Below are positions 21,335 through 28,205 of a DNA stretch of 29,349 bases, piece after piece; positions within the stretch are counted from its first letter, which is position 1; the number at the start of each line of letters is the position of its first letter. The translations under genes and the position numbers were made by a program. This DNA is from a virus, in the IMG/VR virus record IMGVR_UViG_3300014720_000126, positions 1 through 29,349 of that record; one strand, 5' to 3'. The notes below the pieces were generated by a model. The model saw nothing but the letters and a program-made list of their open reading frames with translations, was not told the DNA's origin and did not search any database.

Positions 21335-21630
21335 GGCGCCACCTCCGCAGCCTCGGCGCAGTCCAGCGCGACATCGAGCGCCGAGACGAGCCCGCCCCGG
21401 GTGACCTTGTTCACGAGCGGCGTGCAGCCGCGCATCAGCTCGACCTCCCAGTCACCGTTGACGTGCTCCGCCGCCTCGAGCGACGTGACGCCGGCCTCGG
21501 CCAGGCGGGCGAAGATCCGCGCGCAGCGGACCAGGAGGAGCAACTCGGCGGGCGCGAGACAAACCGCCCCGGGGCCGCCGAACATGCCCTTGGCGCAGAA
21601 CGCCAGCTCGTCCAGTCGTGCAACCTTCAC
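21331..21630 (-). CDS. Small phage protein, unknown
   Basis: A 99-residue protein from a GTG at 21630 overlapping the previous stop as GTGA; the longer in-frame reading upstream is antisense-like and Arg/Pro-rich, so it is rejected. It is helical (LAPAELLLLVRCARIFARLA) with a later WEVELMRGCTPLVNKVTRGG segment. No known family. Second gene of the leftward operon. Confidence 0.5.
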   Translation of the reverse strand: MKVARLDELAFCAKGMFGGPGAVCLAPAELLLLVRCARIFARLAEAGVTSLEAAEHVNGDWEVELMRGCTPLVNKVTRGGLVSALDVALDCAEAAEVAP

Positions 21631-21893
21631 CGGGCCACCCCCATCCGGTTCGCGCAGGTCCCGAGCGTGAGCGAAGAAAGCCCCCTCGCCGCAGCTTCTC
21701 GCACGACTCGGGAGATTCCGTCGAGCGCAGTGCCGAGCTGGCCGCCGGACAGTCGCAGTACGTTGGCGACGGCGAGGGGGTGATGGAGTTCGGATTCGCG
21801 TTCGGGGCGGATGCCGGCGGAGCGGCAAGCGCAGTCGAAGGCGTGGTCGAGGGTGGCGACGACCTTGGACGGGACGGAACGGGCGCGGGCCAT
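21627..21893 (-). CDS. Small phage protein, first gene of leftward operon
   Basis: An 88-residue protein starting MARARSVPSKVVATLDHAFD, mainly helical, with no recognised family. The ATG at 21893 has a strong GGGAGG Shine-Dalgarno about 6 bases upstream, one of the best in the window, as expected for the leading cistron. That Shine-Dalgarno lies between two arms (GACACC 21896-21901 and GGTGTC 21907-21912) that could pair and modulate initiation. Every gene from here to 18748 overlaps the next. Confidence 0.5.
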   Translation of the reverse strand: MARARSVPSKVVATLDHAFDCACRSAGIRPERESELHHPLAVANVLRLSGGQLGTALDGISRVVREAAARGLSSLTLGTCANRMGVAR

Positions 21894-21917
21894 GGGACAC
21901 CTCCCGGGTGTCTCCGA

Positions 21918-21952
21918 GCGTCACCGCGCGTCACCGGCTCCCACCGTGGGAG
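21918..21952 (-). promoter_or_regulatory. Operator-like repeats upstream of leftward operon
   Basis: CTCCCAC (21938-21944) and GTGGGAG (21946-21952) form a perfect 7-bp inverted repeat with a single-base centre. Next to it GCGTCACCG occurs twice (21918-21926, 21928-21936), 10 bases apart and so on one face of the helix. They lie 25-59 bases upstream of the first gene. I could not define -35/-10 boxes. Probably a promoter/operator; which protein binds is unknown. Confidence 0.45.
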
Positions 21953-21968
21953 TCAGATCGGCCCGGGG

Positions 21969-21980
21969 CCTATCCGGCCC
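21969..21980. repeat. 12-bp repeat flanking attP core, copy 1
   Basis: CCTATCCGGCCC occurs here, just left of the attachment core, and again exactly at 22217-22228 on the other side, over the integrase stop codon. This suggests one class of recombinase or accessory-protein arm site. Confidence 0.45.
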
Positions 21981-21999
21981 TCTCATCCTGCCTGAACCT

Positions 22000-22049
22000 T
22001 GGTAGCGGGGGCAGGATTCGAACCTGCGACCTCCGGGTTATGAGCCCGA
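22000..22049 (-). other. attP: attP core: 3' half of initiator tRNA-Met gene
   Basis: Read on the minus strand, this is the 3' part of an initiator-type tRNA-Met: an anticodon arm with CAT at 22042-22040 and the GGG/CCC stem typical of initiators, a variable loop, a T-arm with stem GCAGG/CCTGC and loop TTCGAAT, an acceptor strand CCCCGCT, and encoded CCA ending at 22000. Upstream sequence (22050-22076) cannot form the D-arm or the 5' acceptor strand, so it is not a complete tRNA gene. Phage attP sites that use tRNA genes carry just such a 3' half, which rebuilds the host tRNA on insertion. The integrase gene lies 168 bases away. Confidence 0.75.
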
Positions 22050-22165
22050 AGGTCACGGGATGGTCGGATGTCGGGCGGTCTCGGAACCGCTCGACTCGGC
22101 GGGGCCTAGTACGCCACTCGCTGCCGCGACATGCAAGCGGAGCGGGAAAAATCCGCGCGCGGTCG

Positions 22166-22272
22166 GTCCGGCAACAGGTCCGGCAAGGTGCCAGACCCGG
22201 AACCGCCCGTGGCGACCCTATCCGGCCCGGTCCGGCAGCTTGTCCGGCAGCTTGTCCGGCAGAGGTCCGGCA
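22166..22272. repeat. Six direct GTCCGGCA repeats (integrase arm-site candidates)
   Basis: GTCCGGCA occurs at 22166, 22178, 22230, 22242, 22254 and 22265, with spacings of 12, 52, 12, 12 and 11 bases. An inverted near-copy (TGCCAGAC, 22190-22197) pairs with the second to make a 9-bp hairpin. Two copies lie outside the integrase gene and four inside its 3' end, where they encode the PDKLPDKLPDR tail. Position next to the attP core suits arm-type binding sites of a tyrosine recombinase. The remaining attP-side sequence, 22050-22165, shows nothing further I recognise. Confidence 0.55.
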
Positions 22273-23279
22273 ACGTCCCGCCTCTTCCCGACCTTGGGCA
22301 GCGTCCCGAGAAATCCGCGCGCCGCCTCGGCCTGAATGTGCGCGTAGACTCGGAGCGTCATCTGCGGTGAGGCGTGCCCCATGACGGCCTGAACGACCGG
22401 AACCGGGACGGCGGCGGTCAGGAGCCGGGTGCAGCAGGTGTGCCGGAGCGTGTGGACGTTGAGCGCGTAGCCGTCCCTCGAGCGGAACCTGCCCGCCTCG
22501 TCGCGCTCGAGCAGGCCCGCGCGCTCGTAGGCTGGACCGATGATGCGCCGCCGGAAGTTCGGCGCGGCCTTGGTCCAAGTCCGGCCCGTGGGCGACAGGA
22601 AGATCCGATCCCGCGCCGCCGGCATCGCCCCGAGGATGCGCGCGCAGTCCAGGCGGTACCGCTCGAGCTCGCGGGCCGTCTCGGTCAGGATCGGGATGGC
22701 GCGGAGCGTGTCGGTCTTGGTCGTCTCGGCGCGGAAGGTCAAGGTCTCGCCGGCGAGGTCGAGGTCGGCCCAGGTGGCGAGGGTCAGCTCGCCCCATCGC
22801 GCGCCCGTCTCGAAGAGGACCCGGACGACGATGGCCTGAGGGATGCGCGGCCCTCGGCTACCCGTCTCGGCGTCCATCTCGGCCACGGCGGCGAGGAGCT
22901 TCTCCAGCTCCCAGTCGGCGAGCGCGCGTGGCCGGCGTCGCTGGTGCCTCGGTCCGACCGGAAGCGCCTCGAAGCCGGCGAGCGGGTGCGCCGGGATCAG
23001 CTCGTCATCGACCGCGCAGGCCAGCGCGGCGAGGAGCACGGCGAGCTGGTTGTTCGCGGTCTTGTTCGACGCGCCCGCCGCGAGGAGACCGTTGCGCCAG
23101 ACCTTGACGCGCGCCCGGGAGATCTCGGCTACCGTCTCGACGCCGAGCCCCGCGATGACACGCTGGAGAATCGCACGGGACTCCTTGACCGTCCTCGGAC
23201 GTGCCCGCGCCGAGAGTCCGGCGAGGTAGTGCTCGGCCAACTGCGCGACCAACATCCCCTGTGGAGAGGACAGTACCAC
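22218..23279 (-). CDS. int: Tyrosine integrase (site-specific recombinase)
   Basis: A 353-residue tyrosine recombinase with a complete catalytic set: Arg161 in FETGARWGEL, Lys188 in the TTKTD beta-turn, His276 and Arg279 in VHTLRHTC, His302 in MGHASPQMT, and Tyr312 in LRVYAH. Residues about 10-95 form the core-binding (SAM-like) domain. A basic stretch (RHQRRRPR) precedes the catalytic domain. It integrates the phage at attP, which adjoins its 3' end. The short C-terminal PDKLPDKLPDR repeat is unusual and coincides with the GTCCGGCA DNA repeats. The start is a GTG at 23279 or an ATG at 23255; neither has a well-spaced Shine-Dalgarno. Inverted repeats with CCCGA arms lie just upstream, so repressor control is likely. 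Confidence 0.93.
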   Translation of the reverse strand: MVLSSPQGMLVAQLAEHYLAGLSARARPRTVKESRAILQRVIAGLGVETVAEISRARVKVWRNGLLAAGASNKTANNQLAVLLAALACAVDDELIPAHPLAGFEALPVGPRHQRRRPRALADWELEKLLAAVAEMDAETGSRGPRIPQAIVVRVLFETGARWGELTLATWADLDLAGETLTFRAETTKTDTLRAIPILTETARELERYRLDCARILGAMPAARDRIFLSPTGRTWTKAAPNFRRRIIGPAYERAGLLERDEAGRFRSRDGYALNVHTLRHTCCTRLLTAAVPVPVVQAVMGHASPQMTLRVYAHIQAEAARGFLGTLPKVGKRRDVAGPLPDKLPDKLPDRAG

Positions 23280-23294
23280 GCCCGAAAAGGTAGG

Positions 23295-23337
23295 CCCGAT
23301 TGGGCGGACGTGTGGCGAAAAGTCCCGAGATCGGGAC
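23295..23337. promoter_or_regulatory. Operator-like inverted repeats upstream of integrase
   Basis: GTCCCGA (23322-23328) and TCGGGAC (23331-23337) are perfect 7-bp arms around two bases. Nearby, CCCGATTGGG (23295-23304) shares the CCCGA half-site. The same 10-mer is found at 23770-23779 in the repressor/early-gene region. These fit binding sites for the XRE repressor upstream of int. The rest of 23280-23432 shows no gene. Confidence 0.5.
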
Positions 23338-23432
23338 GGTTCGCGCGGTCTGCGCGTGTCGGCTCTTGCGCGTCAGATGCGAACTTCGCTAGCGCATCGC
23401 ACCTCTAGTCCCGCGTGCGTGCGCGCGAGCAT

Positions 23433-23717
23433 CTAGGATCGCGGTCGCTTGTCCTGCGTGAGCCCGAGCAGGTAGTCGGCGGAGACATCGAGGGCGCGCG
23501 CGAGTCGAAGCAGGATCTGCACACTCATGCCCTGGTCGGCGGTGACGATGCGCGAGACCTTCGTGATCGAGACGTTGGCGCGCCAGGCGAGTTCCTGCTG
23601 GCTCCACCCGCGCGACTCGTAGAGGTCGCGGATGCGCTTGCCCATGGACTCGGCGAGGTCCCCGTCGATTTCTTCGCGCCCGAGGTCGGCCTTCGAGGAT
23701 GTGGATCGTTTCGGCAT
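23433..23717 (-). CDS. XRE-family phage repressor
   Basis: A 94-residue protein from the ATG at 23717 (MPKRSTSSKADLGREEID). A lambda-repressor-like HTH spans about residues 25-82: IRDLYESRGWSQQELAWRAN, VSITKVSRIVTADQGMS and ILLRLARALDVSADYLLGL. It lacks a C-terminal LexA-like peptidase domain, so induction by self-cleavage is unlikely. It is divergent from the rightward early operon and next to the integrase, the classic lysogeny-switch layout. A minus-strand TTGATA (23753-23748) 17 bases before TACTTG (23730-23725) would start transcription almost at the ATG, suggesting a leaderless mRNA. A TCGGGAG half-site lies between these boxes. Confidence 0.8.
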   Translation of the reverse strand: MPKRSTSSKADLGREEIDGDLAESMGKRIRDLYESRGWSQQELAWRANVSITKVSRIVTADQGMSVQILLRLARALDVSADYLLGLTQDKRPRS

Positions 23718-23724
23718 GACGCCA

Positions 23725-23810
23725 CAAGTACCTAGCTGGTCGGGAGTTATCAAGCGCCGTCCGTTTTCTCCCGATTGGGCTTGAAGGTCCATGGCTGGCC
23801 GGTCGTAATG
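23725..23810. promoter_or_regulatory. Divergent promoter/operator region of the lysogeny switch
   Basis: TCGGGAG (23740-23746) and CTCCCGA (23768-23774) are inverted arms 21 bases apart. The second merges with CCCGATTGGG (23770-23779). Leftward boxes TTGATA (23753-23748) and TACTTG (23730-23725) face the repressor. Rightward TTGAAG (23781-23786), with 18 bases to GTAATG (23805-23810), faces the gene at 23818. Both would give nearly leaderless transcripts, consistent with the lack of Shine-Dalgarno sequences. The boxes are read by eye and are weak matches. Confidence 0.45.
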
Positions 23811-23817
23811 GCGCGGC

Positions 23818-24180
23818 ATGAATGCCACGACAGACACCGACCCTCTACCCCTCCTGGACTTCATCGACCGGACGGACGCCATCCGCGCCGGGCAGGCCCG
23901 CGCCGATCAGGCGATGGCCAAGGCCGAGGAGGCCGAACCGGGCTTCAAGGCCCTCGCGCTCGAAGCGGTCCGCCGTCACGCGCTGAGGGTCGAGCGGTTC
24001 CTGGCCGAGCACGTCACGCTTCCCCCGCTCCCCTCCGGTCGGAAGCGGAACGGCGTCATGGGGTCGCTCATGCCCGAGGCGGTCCGACGCGGCTATGTCG
24101 CTGCGGACGGGTTCGCCATCGACAGCCACGGTAGCCCCAAGACGGCGTGGAAGTCGCTCATCGTCGGGGGTGCGGCGTGA
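23818..24180 (+). CDS. Small conserved phage protein, first rightward gene
   Basis: A 120-residue protein starting MNATTDTDPLPLLDFIDR. A helix (RADQAMAKAEEAEPGFKALA) is followed by HALRVERFLAEHVTLPP and RRGYVAADGFAIDSHG. The second half has the shape of small phage winged-helix-like proteins near integrases (an R.NGVMGSLMPEAVRRGYV turn and a C-terminal Trp), whose role is not established. No Shine-Dalgarno precedes the ATG; a promoter-like pair immediately upstream suggests leaderless translation. Its TGA overlaps the next GTG as GTGA. Confidence 0.55.
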   Translation: MNATTDTDPLPLLDFIDRTDAIRAGQARADQAMAKAEEAEPGFKALALEAVRRHALRVERFLAEHVTLPPLPSGRKRNGVMGSLMPEAVRRGYVAADGFAIDSHGSPKTAWKSLIVGGAA

Positions 24181-26486
24181 GCTACCAGAAGTTCCTCGCG
24201 CAGAAGCTGGAGCGGTTCGAGCCGATGGGATTCGAGCCGACGGGACTTCCGCCGATGCTGTTCGAGTTCCAGCGCTTGATCGTGGACTGGACGGTCCGCC
24301 GTGGACGCTGCGCGATCTTCGCTGGATGCGGGCTCGGCAAGACTCCGATGCAGCTAGCGTGGGCGGAGCAGGTGCGCCGCAAGACCGGGCGGCACGTCCT
24401 CGTTCTCGCGCCTCTCGCCGTGACAGCGCAGACCGTGCGCGAGGGCGAGAAGTTCGGCGTGGCCGTCGTGCCGATCAAGTCGATGGCCGATCTGCCGAGC
24501 GAGCCGAGCGTGTGCGTCGCCAACTACCACAAGCTCCTCGGTGGGCACATCGACGCCGCGGCCTTCTCCGGCGTCGTCTTGGACGAGTCGAGCATCCTCA
24601 AGAGCTACATGGGGAAGACGAAGCGGCTCCTCATCGAGTTGTTCTCGCAGCACGAGTACCGTCTCTGCTGCACCGCGACGCCCGCGCCGAACGACTACAC
24701 CGAGATCGGGAATCACTCCGAGTTCCTCGGCGTCATGGACTCGAACGAGATGCTCTCGCGCTGGTTCATCGCGGACCAGTCCGACTGCGGCAACTACCGG
24801 CTCAAGGGACACGGAGCAAAGGACTTCTGGGAATGGGTCTCGTCGTGGGCCGTTTGCATTGATCGCCCTTCCGATGTCGGGTGCGCCGACGCCGGCTTGG
24901 AGCTTCCGCCCCTGAACGTCTCGCAGCACATCGTCGAGGTGGATATCACGAGCGGGGCCGCTGACGGAACGCTGTTCCGTACGCCCGACCTCGCCGCAAC
25001 TGGACTGCATCGCGAGATGCGCCTGACGGCAGAGGCGCGCGCGGCGAAGGTCGCGGCGCTTGTGGCATCTCCCGGGCCGTGGATCGTCTGGTGCAACACA
25101 AACTACGAGGCGGACGCGCTCGTGTCGCTCATCCCGGGCGCGCTCGAAGTTCGCGGCAGCGAGGACGAAGACGAGAAGGAGCGGAAGCTCCTGGCCTTCT
25201 CGAATCAGGAGGCGCGCGTGCTCGTCACCAAGCCGAGCATCGCCGGCTTCGGCATGAACTGGCAACACTGTGCGCAAGTCGCGTTTGTCGGCCTGAGCTA
25301 CTCGCACGAGCAGTACTACCAGGCCGTGCGCCGCTCGTGGCGCTTCGGACAAACGCGCCCGGTCGAGTGCCACATCGTCCGAGCAGAGACGGAGGGCGCT
25401 GTGCTCTCCGCGATCCAACGCAAGGAGCGGGACGCCGAGGAGATGCGCGCGGAGATGATCGCAGCCTCTCGTCGCGGCCTGAAAGACACGAAGGTCAGGA
25501 AGCTCAATATGTCGGAACGGGATGCAGTCAAGACGGACAAGTTCGAGATGATCCTCGGCGACTCCTGCGAGGTCGTGAAGGAGATGCCGGAGAAGTCCGT
25601 CGACTTCACGATCTTCTCGCCGCCGTTCGTCGGCCTCTACATCTACTCCGAGGCCGCGGCGGACATGGGGAACTCCGCCGACTGGGAGGAGTTCTTCCGT
25701 CACTACGAGTACCTAGCGCCCGAGCTGCTTCGCGTTACTGTCCCGGGCCGACTCTGCGCGGTCCACTGCAAGGACCTGCCGCGCTACGCGAACCGCGACG
25801 GCACGGCAGGACTGCTCGACTTCCCCGGCGCGCTGGTCGCATCGATGGAGAAGAGCGGCTGGAGCTTTCACTCGCGCGTGACCGTGTGGAAGTGCCCCGT
25901 GACGGAGCGCGAGCGCACCAACAACAACGGCCTGCTCTTCAAGACGGTGCAGCGCGATTCGACCCAACTCCGCATGGGCATGGCGGACTACCTGCTCCTG
26001 TTCCGCCGACCTCCGGAGGACGGACTCCTCTCGTCGAAGCCGATCGCGCGCAAGGGCGGATGGAGCGAGTACGCCGGCGAGGTCGATCCGCGCACAGAGT
26101 CGAGCGCGCACCCGGCGAAGTACGCAAGGAAGTCCTCGGATAACCACGGCCTCGCGATCTGGCAGCGGTACGCCGAGCCCGTCTGGTGGGACATCGAGCA
26201 GACGGACACGCTGAACGAGACGCTGGCGCGCGAGTCGAAGGACCAGAAGCACATCTGCCCGCTTCAGCTCGGACTGATCCGCCGCGCGCTCCACATATGG
26301 AGCCAGCCCGGAGATGTCGTGTTCTCTCCGTTCGGAGGCATCGGCAGCGAGGGCGTGGTGTCGCTCCAGGAAGGCCGGCGCTTCGTCGGCGTCGAGCTGA
26401 AACGCGCGTACTGGGAGAAGGCCGTCGGGTTCCTGCGCGGCGTGAGCGTCCAGCCGTCGCTCTTCGCCGAGGACGGTGCCGCATGA
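24177..26486 (+). CDS. SNF2-like helicase fused to DNA methyltransferase
   Basis: A 769-residue protein from a GTG at 24177 (GTGA overlap). Helicase part, about 1-435: motif I GCGLGKTPM (50-58), motif II VLDESSIL (DESS at 136), motif III CTATPAPND (165-173), motif V RVLVTKPSIAGFGMNWQ (347-363) and motif VI YYQAVRRSWRFGQTRPVE (380-397). Methyltransferase part, about 455-755: ILGDSCEVVKEMPEKSVDF followed by catalytic SPPF (481-484), and the SAM-binding FGGIGSEG (719-726) near the C-terminus. Catalytic motif before SAM motif is the beta order; SPPF is commonest in N4-cytosine enzymes, though N6-adenine is possible. It probably modifies phage DNA against restriction, with ATP-driven movement or remodelling. 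No nuclease domain or separate restriction gene is seen. Confidence 0.85.
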   Translation: MSYQKFLAQKLERFEPMGFEPTGLPPMLFEFQRLIVDWTVRRGRCAIFAGCGLGKTPMQLAWAEQVRRKTGRHVLVLAPLAVTAQTVREGEKFGVAVVPIKSMADLPSEPSVCVANYHKLLGGHIDAAAFSGVVLDESSILKSYMGKTKRLLIELFSQHEYRLCCTATPAPNDYTEIGNHSEFLGVMDSNEMLSRWFIADQSDCGNYRLKGHGAKDFWEWVSSWAVCIDRPSDVGCADAGLELPPLNVSQHIVEVDITSGAADGTLFRTPDLAATGLHREMRLTAEARAAKVAALVASPGPWIVWCNTNYEADALVSLIPGALEVRGSEDEDEKERKLLAFSNQEARVLVTKPSIAGFGMNWQHCAQVAFVGLSYSHEQYYQAVRRSWRFGQTRPVECHIVRAETEGAVLSAIQRKERDAEEMRAEMIAASRRGLKDTKVRKLNMSERDAVKTDKFEMILGDSCEVVKEMPEKSVDFTIFSPPFVGLYIYSEAAADMGNSADWEEFFRHYEYLAPELLRVTVPGRLCAVHCKDLPRYANRDGTAGLLDFPGALVASMEKSGWSFHSRVTVWKCPVTERERTNNNGLLFKTVQRDSTQLRMGMADYLLLFRRPPEDGLLSSKPIARKGGWSEYAGEVDPRTESSAHPAKYARKSSDNHGLAIWQRYAEPVWWDIEQTDTLNETLARESKDQKHICPLQLGLIRRALHIWSQPGDVVFSPFGGIGSEGVVSLQEGRRFVGVELKRAYWEKAVGFLRGVSVQPSLFAEDGAA

Positions 26487-26827
26487 AGCTCGTCTTCATC
26501 GCCTCGCCATTCCGCGCCCCTACCGAGTGGGGCCGCGTCGAGAACGTGCGGCTCGCCGAGCGCCTGGCCCTAGAAGTCTGGAAGGCCGGTGCCGTGGCGA
26601 TTTGCCCGCAGGCGAACTCGGCCCACTTCCAGGACGAGTGCCCGGATCGCGTCTTCCTCGACGGATACCTCGAACTGCTACGCCGTTGCGATGCGGTCCT
26701 GTTCACCGACGAGTCCAACATCTCGGCGGGCGTCGGCGCGGAGATCGAGGAGGCGCGCCACATCGGCCTGCCCATCTTCTCCTACGTCGAGCAGGTAGCG
26801 CGGTGGGTCAAGGAGTCCGCCTCGTGA
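26483..26827 (+). CDS. Nucleoside 2-deoxyribosyltransferase-fold protein (DUF4406-like)
   Basis: A 114-residue protein from the ATG at 26483 (ATGA overlap). It begins MKLVFIASPFRAPTEWGRVE; the 'hASPF/Y' strand, then VWKAGAVAICPQANSAHFQD, LDGYLELLRRCDAVLF and GVGAEIEEARHIGLPIF follow the Rossmann-like order of small deoxyribosyltransferase-related proteins. The GVGAEIEEA block holds the Glu that would be the nucleophile in active enzymes. Such proteins often sit in phage early operons; substrates are mostly unknown. It could act in nucleotide metabolism or on NAD-like signals. Confidence 0.6.
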   Translation: MKLVFIASPFRAPTEWGRVENVRLAERLALEVWKAGAVAICPQANSAHFQDECPDRVFLDGYLELLRRCDAVLFTDESNISAGVGAEIEEARHIGLPIFSYVEQVARWVKESAS

Positions 26828-27729
26828 ATCCTCCCCTTCGTGTGAAGCCTTCCGTGCTTGCCCGCGTAGACGTTGCCATGAAAGACACGACCCCGACCGG
26901 CCTGCAACTGCGCGTCCCGTTCTCGGCCTACCTGGCGCACGAAGCATGGGGCAGCTCGTCCCTGCACGCCATGCGCATCGGCCCCCCGGCCCGGGTCATA
27001 TGGGACCGCGAGAACTCGCGCGAAGACACGGACGCGACGCGCCTCGGCCACGCGGTTCATTGCCTCCTGCTGACCCCGGACCTGTTCGCCTCGACCTACG
27101 CGCACAAGCCCGAGGGCATGACGTTCGCCTCGAAGGATGGCAAGGCGTGGCGCGACGCTCATGCCGGCCTGTGCATCCTGAGCGATGACGAGTGGCACCG
27201 CGTCGAGGCCATCGTCGATTCGCTGCACGCGAAGCGCGCCGTCTCGGAGTCGCTGGCGCAGTCCGACGCGACGGAGGGCACGCTGTTCTGGACGTGCCCG
27301 GCCTCGGGCGAGTCGTGCAAGGCGCGCCCGGACTGGATCGAGGGGCGCAGCATCTACGATCTCAAGGTGTCGCGGGTCGCGTCGAACCGGGGCACGCTGC
27401 CGCTGCGCGCGTTCGCCTCGGGCTGGATGCACCAGCTCGCGCACTACCGCACGGGCGCGCTCGTCAACGGCCTGGACATCACGCGCGGTCGTCTCGTGAT
27501 TGTCGATCCTGAGCCGCCCCACTTCGTCTGGACGGTCGAGGTCAAGACGGACGCGCTGGACCTGCTCGAGCTGGAGAACCTCGAGACGCTCAAGGCGATG
27601 CGCGCTTGCCGGATGTCGGAGGACTGGCCCGGGACGCCGGAGGAATGGGTCAAGGTTGAACCGCCCGCGAGTGCGATGGTCGCGCTCGGCGGATCTTTCG
27701 AAGGCATGGACACGGAGAGTGAGGCTTAG
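26824..27729 (+). CDS. RecE-like PD-(D/E)xK exonuclease
   Basis: A 301-residue protein from a GTG at 26824 (GTGA overlap); an ATG at 26878 is the alternative. Features of the phage exodeoxyribonuclease VIII-like family: TRLGHAVHCLLLTPDLF (72-88, with the HxxH pair), then CKARPDWIEGRSIYDLKVS with Pro169-Asp170 and Asp179-x-Lys181 as the PD...DxK metal site, and a later GWMHQLAHYRTG helix with a Gln and Tyr that usually follow the active site. It probably resects double-strand ends for recombination. A separate annealing protein (RecT, Erf or Rad52 type) is not obvious next to it. Confidence 0.8.
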   Translation: MNPPLRVKPSVLARVDVAMKDTTPTGLQLRVPFSAYLAHEAWGSSSLHAMRIGPPARVIWDRENSREDTDATRLGHAVHCLLLTPDLFASTYAHKPEGMTFASKDGKAWRDAHAGLCILSDDEWHRVEAIVDSLHAKRAVSESLAQSDATEGTLFWTCPASGESCKARPDWIEGRSIYDLKVSRVASNRGTLPLRAFASGWMHQLAHYRTGALVNGLDITRGRLVIVDPEPPHFVWTVEVKTDALDLLELENLETLKAMRACRMSEDWPGTPEEWVKVEPPASAMVALGGSFEGMDTESEA

Positions 27730-27731
27730 CC

Positions 27732-28202
27732 ATGGGTGAGAAACTGGAAGCAGGCGAGATCTACAAGGGCCCGTGCGGAGTCTTGAAGGACTCGAACTGG
27801 CTGACCGCCGAGACGCTGCCGACGGACCGAGATACGGTCGTGCAGATCGAGGCTGTTGTCGTGCGGCGCGAGGTCAAGTTCAAGAACGAGACGAAACACC
27901 GCTACGGATCTCTGCGGTTCAAGGGCAAAGAGAAGGAACTCGGCCTGAACTCGACGCACCTGCGCGTGCTCAAGGCCCTTTTCGGCCCGGACACGTCGGC
28001 ATGGTTCGGCCAGTGGATCGCGCTCTACGTCGATCCGGACGTGAGCGCGTTCGGCCAGATCGTGTCGGCGGTGCGGATCCGCGCGAAGCGGGTCGATCCG
28101 CCGGCGAAGGGCAAGCAGGCCGCTCCGCCCCCGAGTGACGCGCCGATGACCGAAGCGGAGATGCGCGCGAACGACGAGCGGCTCGACCGAGGGGAGGGCT
28201 AG
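27732..28202 (+). CDS. Small recombination-region protein, possibly ssDNA-binding
   Basis: A 156-residue protein directly after the exonuclease, with GAGG about 8 bases before the ATG at 27732. The central block (HLRVLKALFGPDTSAWFGQW, then IALYVDPDVSAFGQIVSAVR) resembles a family of uncharacterised phage proteins next to RecE-type exonucleases, with 'W.G..I.LY.D' and 'G..V.AIR' elements. The beta-rich core could be an OB-like fold, and the C-terminus is Pro/Ala-rich then acidic, as in single-strand-binding proteins. Function is inferred from place and shape. Confidence 0.5.
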   Translation: MGEKLEAGEIYKGPCGVLKDSNWLTAETLPTDRDTVVQIEAVVVRREVKFKNETKHRYGSLRFKGKEKELGLNSTHLRVLKALFGPDTSAWFGQWIALYVDPDVSAFGQIVSAVRIRAKRVDPPAKGKQAAPPPSDAPMTEAEMRANDERLDRGEG

Positions 28203-28205
28203 CCG

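Noticed and set aside
22000-22076. A complete tRNA-Met gene
   Set aside because: The upstream 27 bases cannot form a D-arm or pair with the acceptor strand CCCCGCT; only the 3' half is present.
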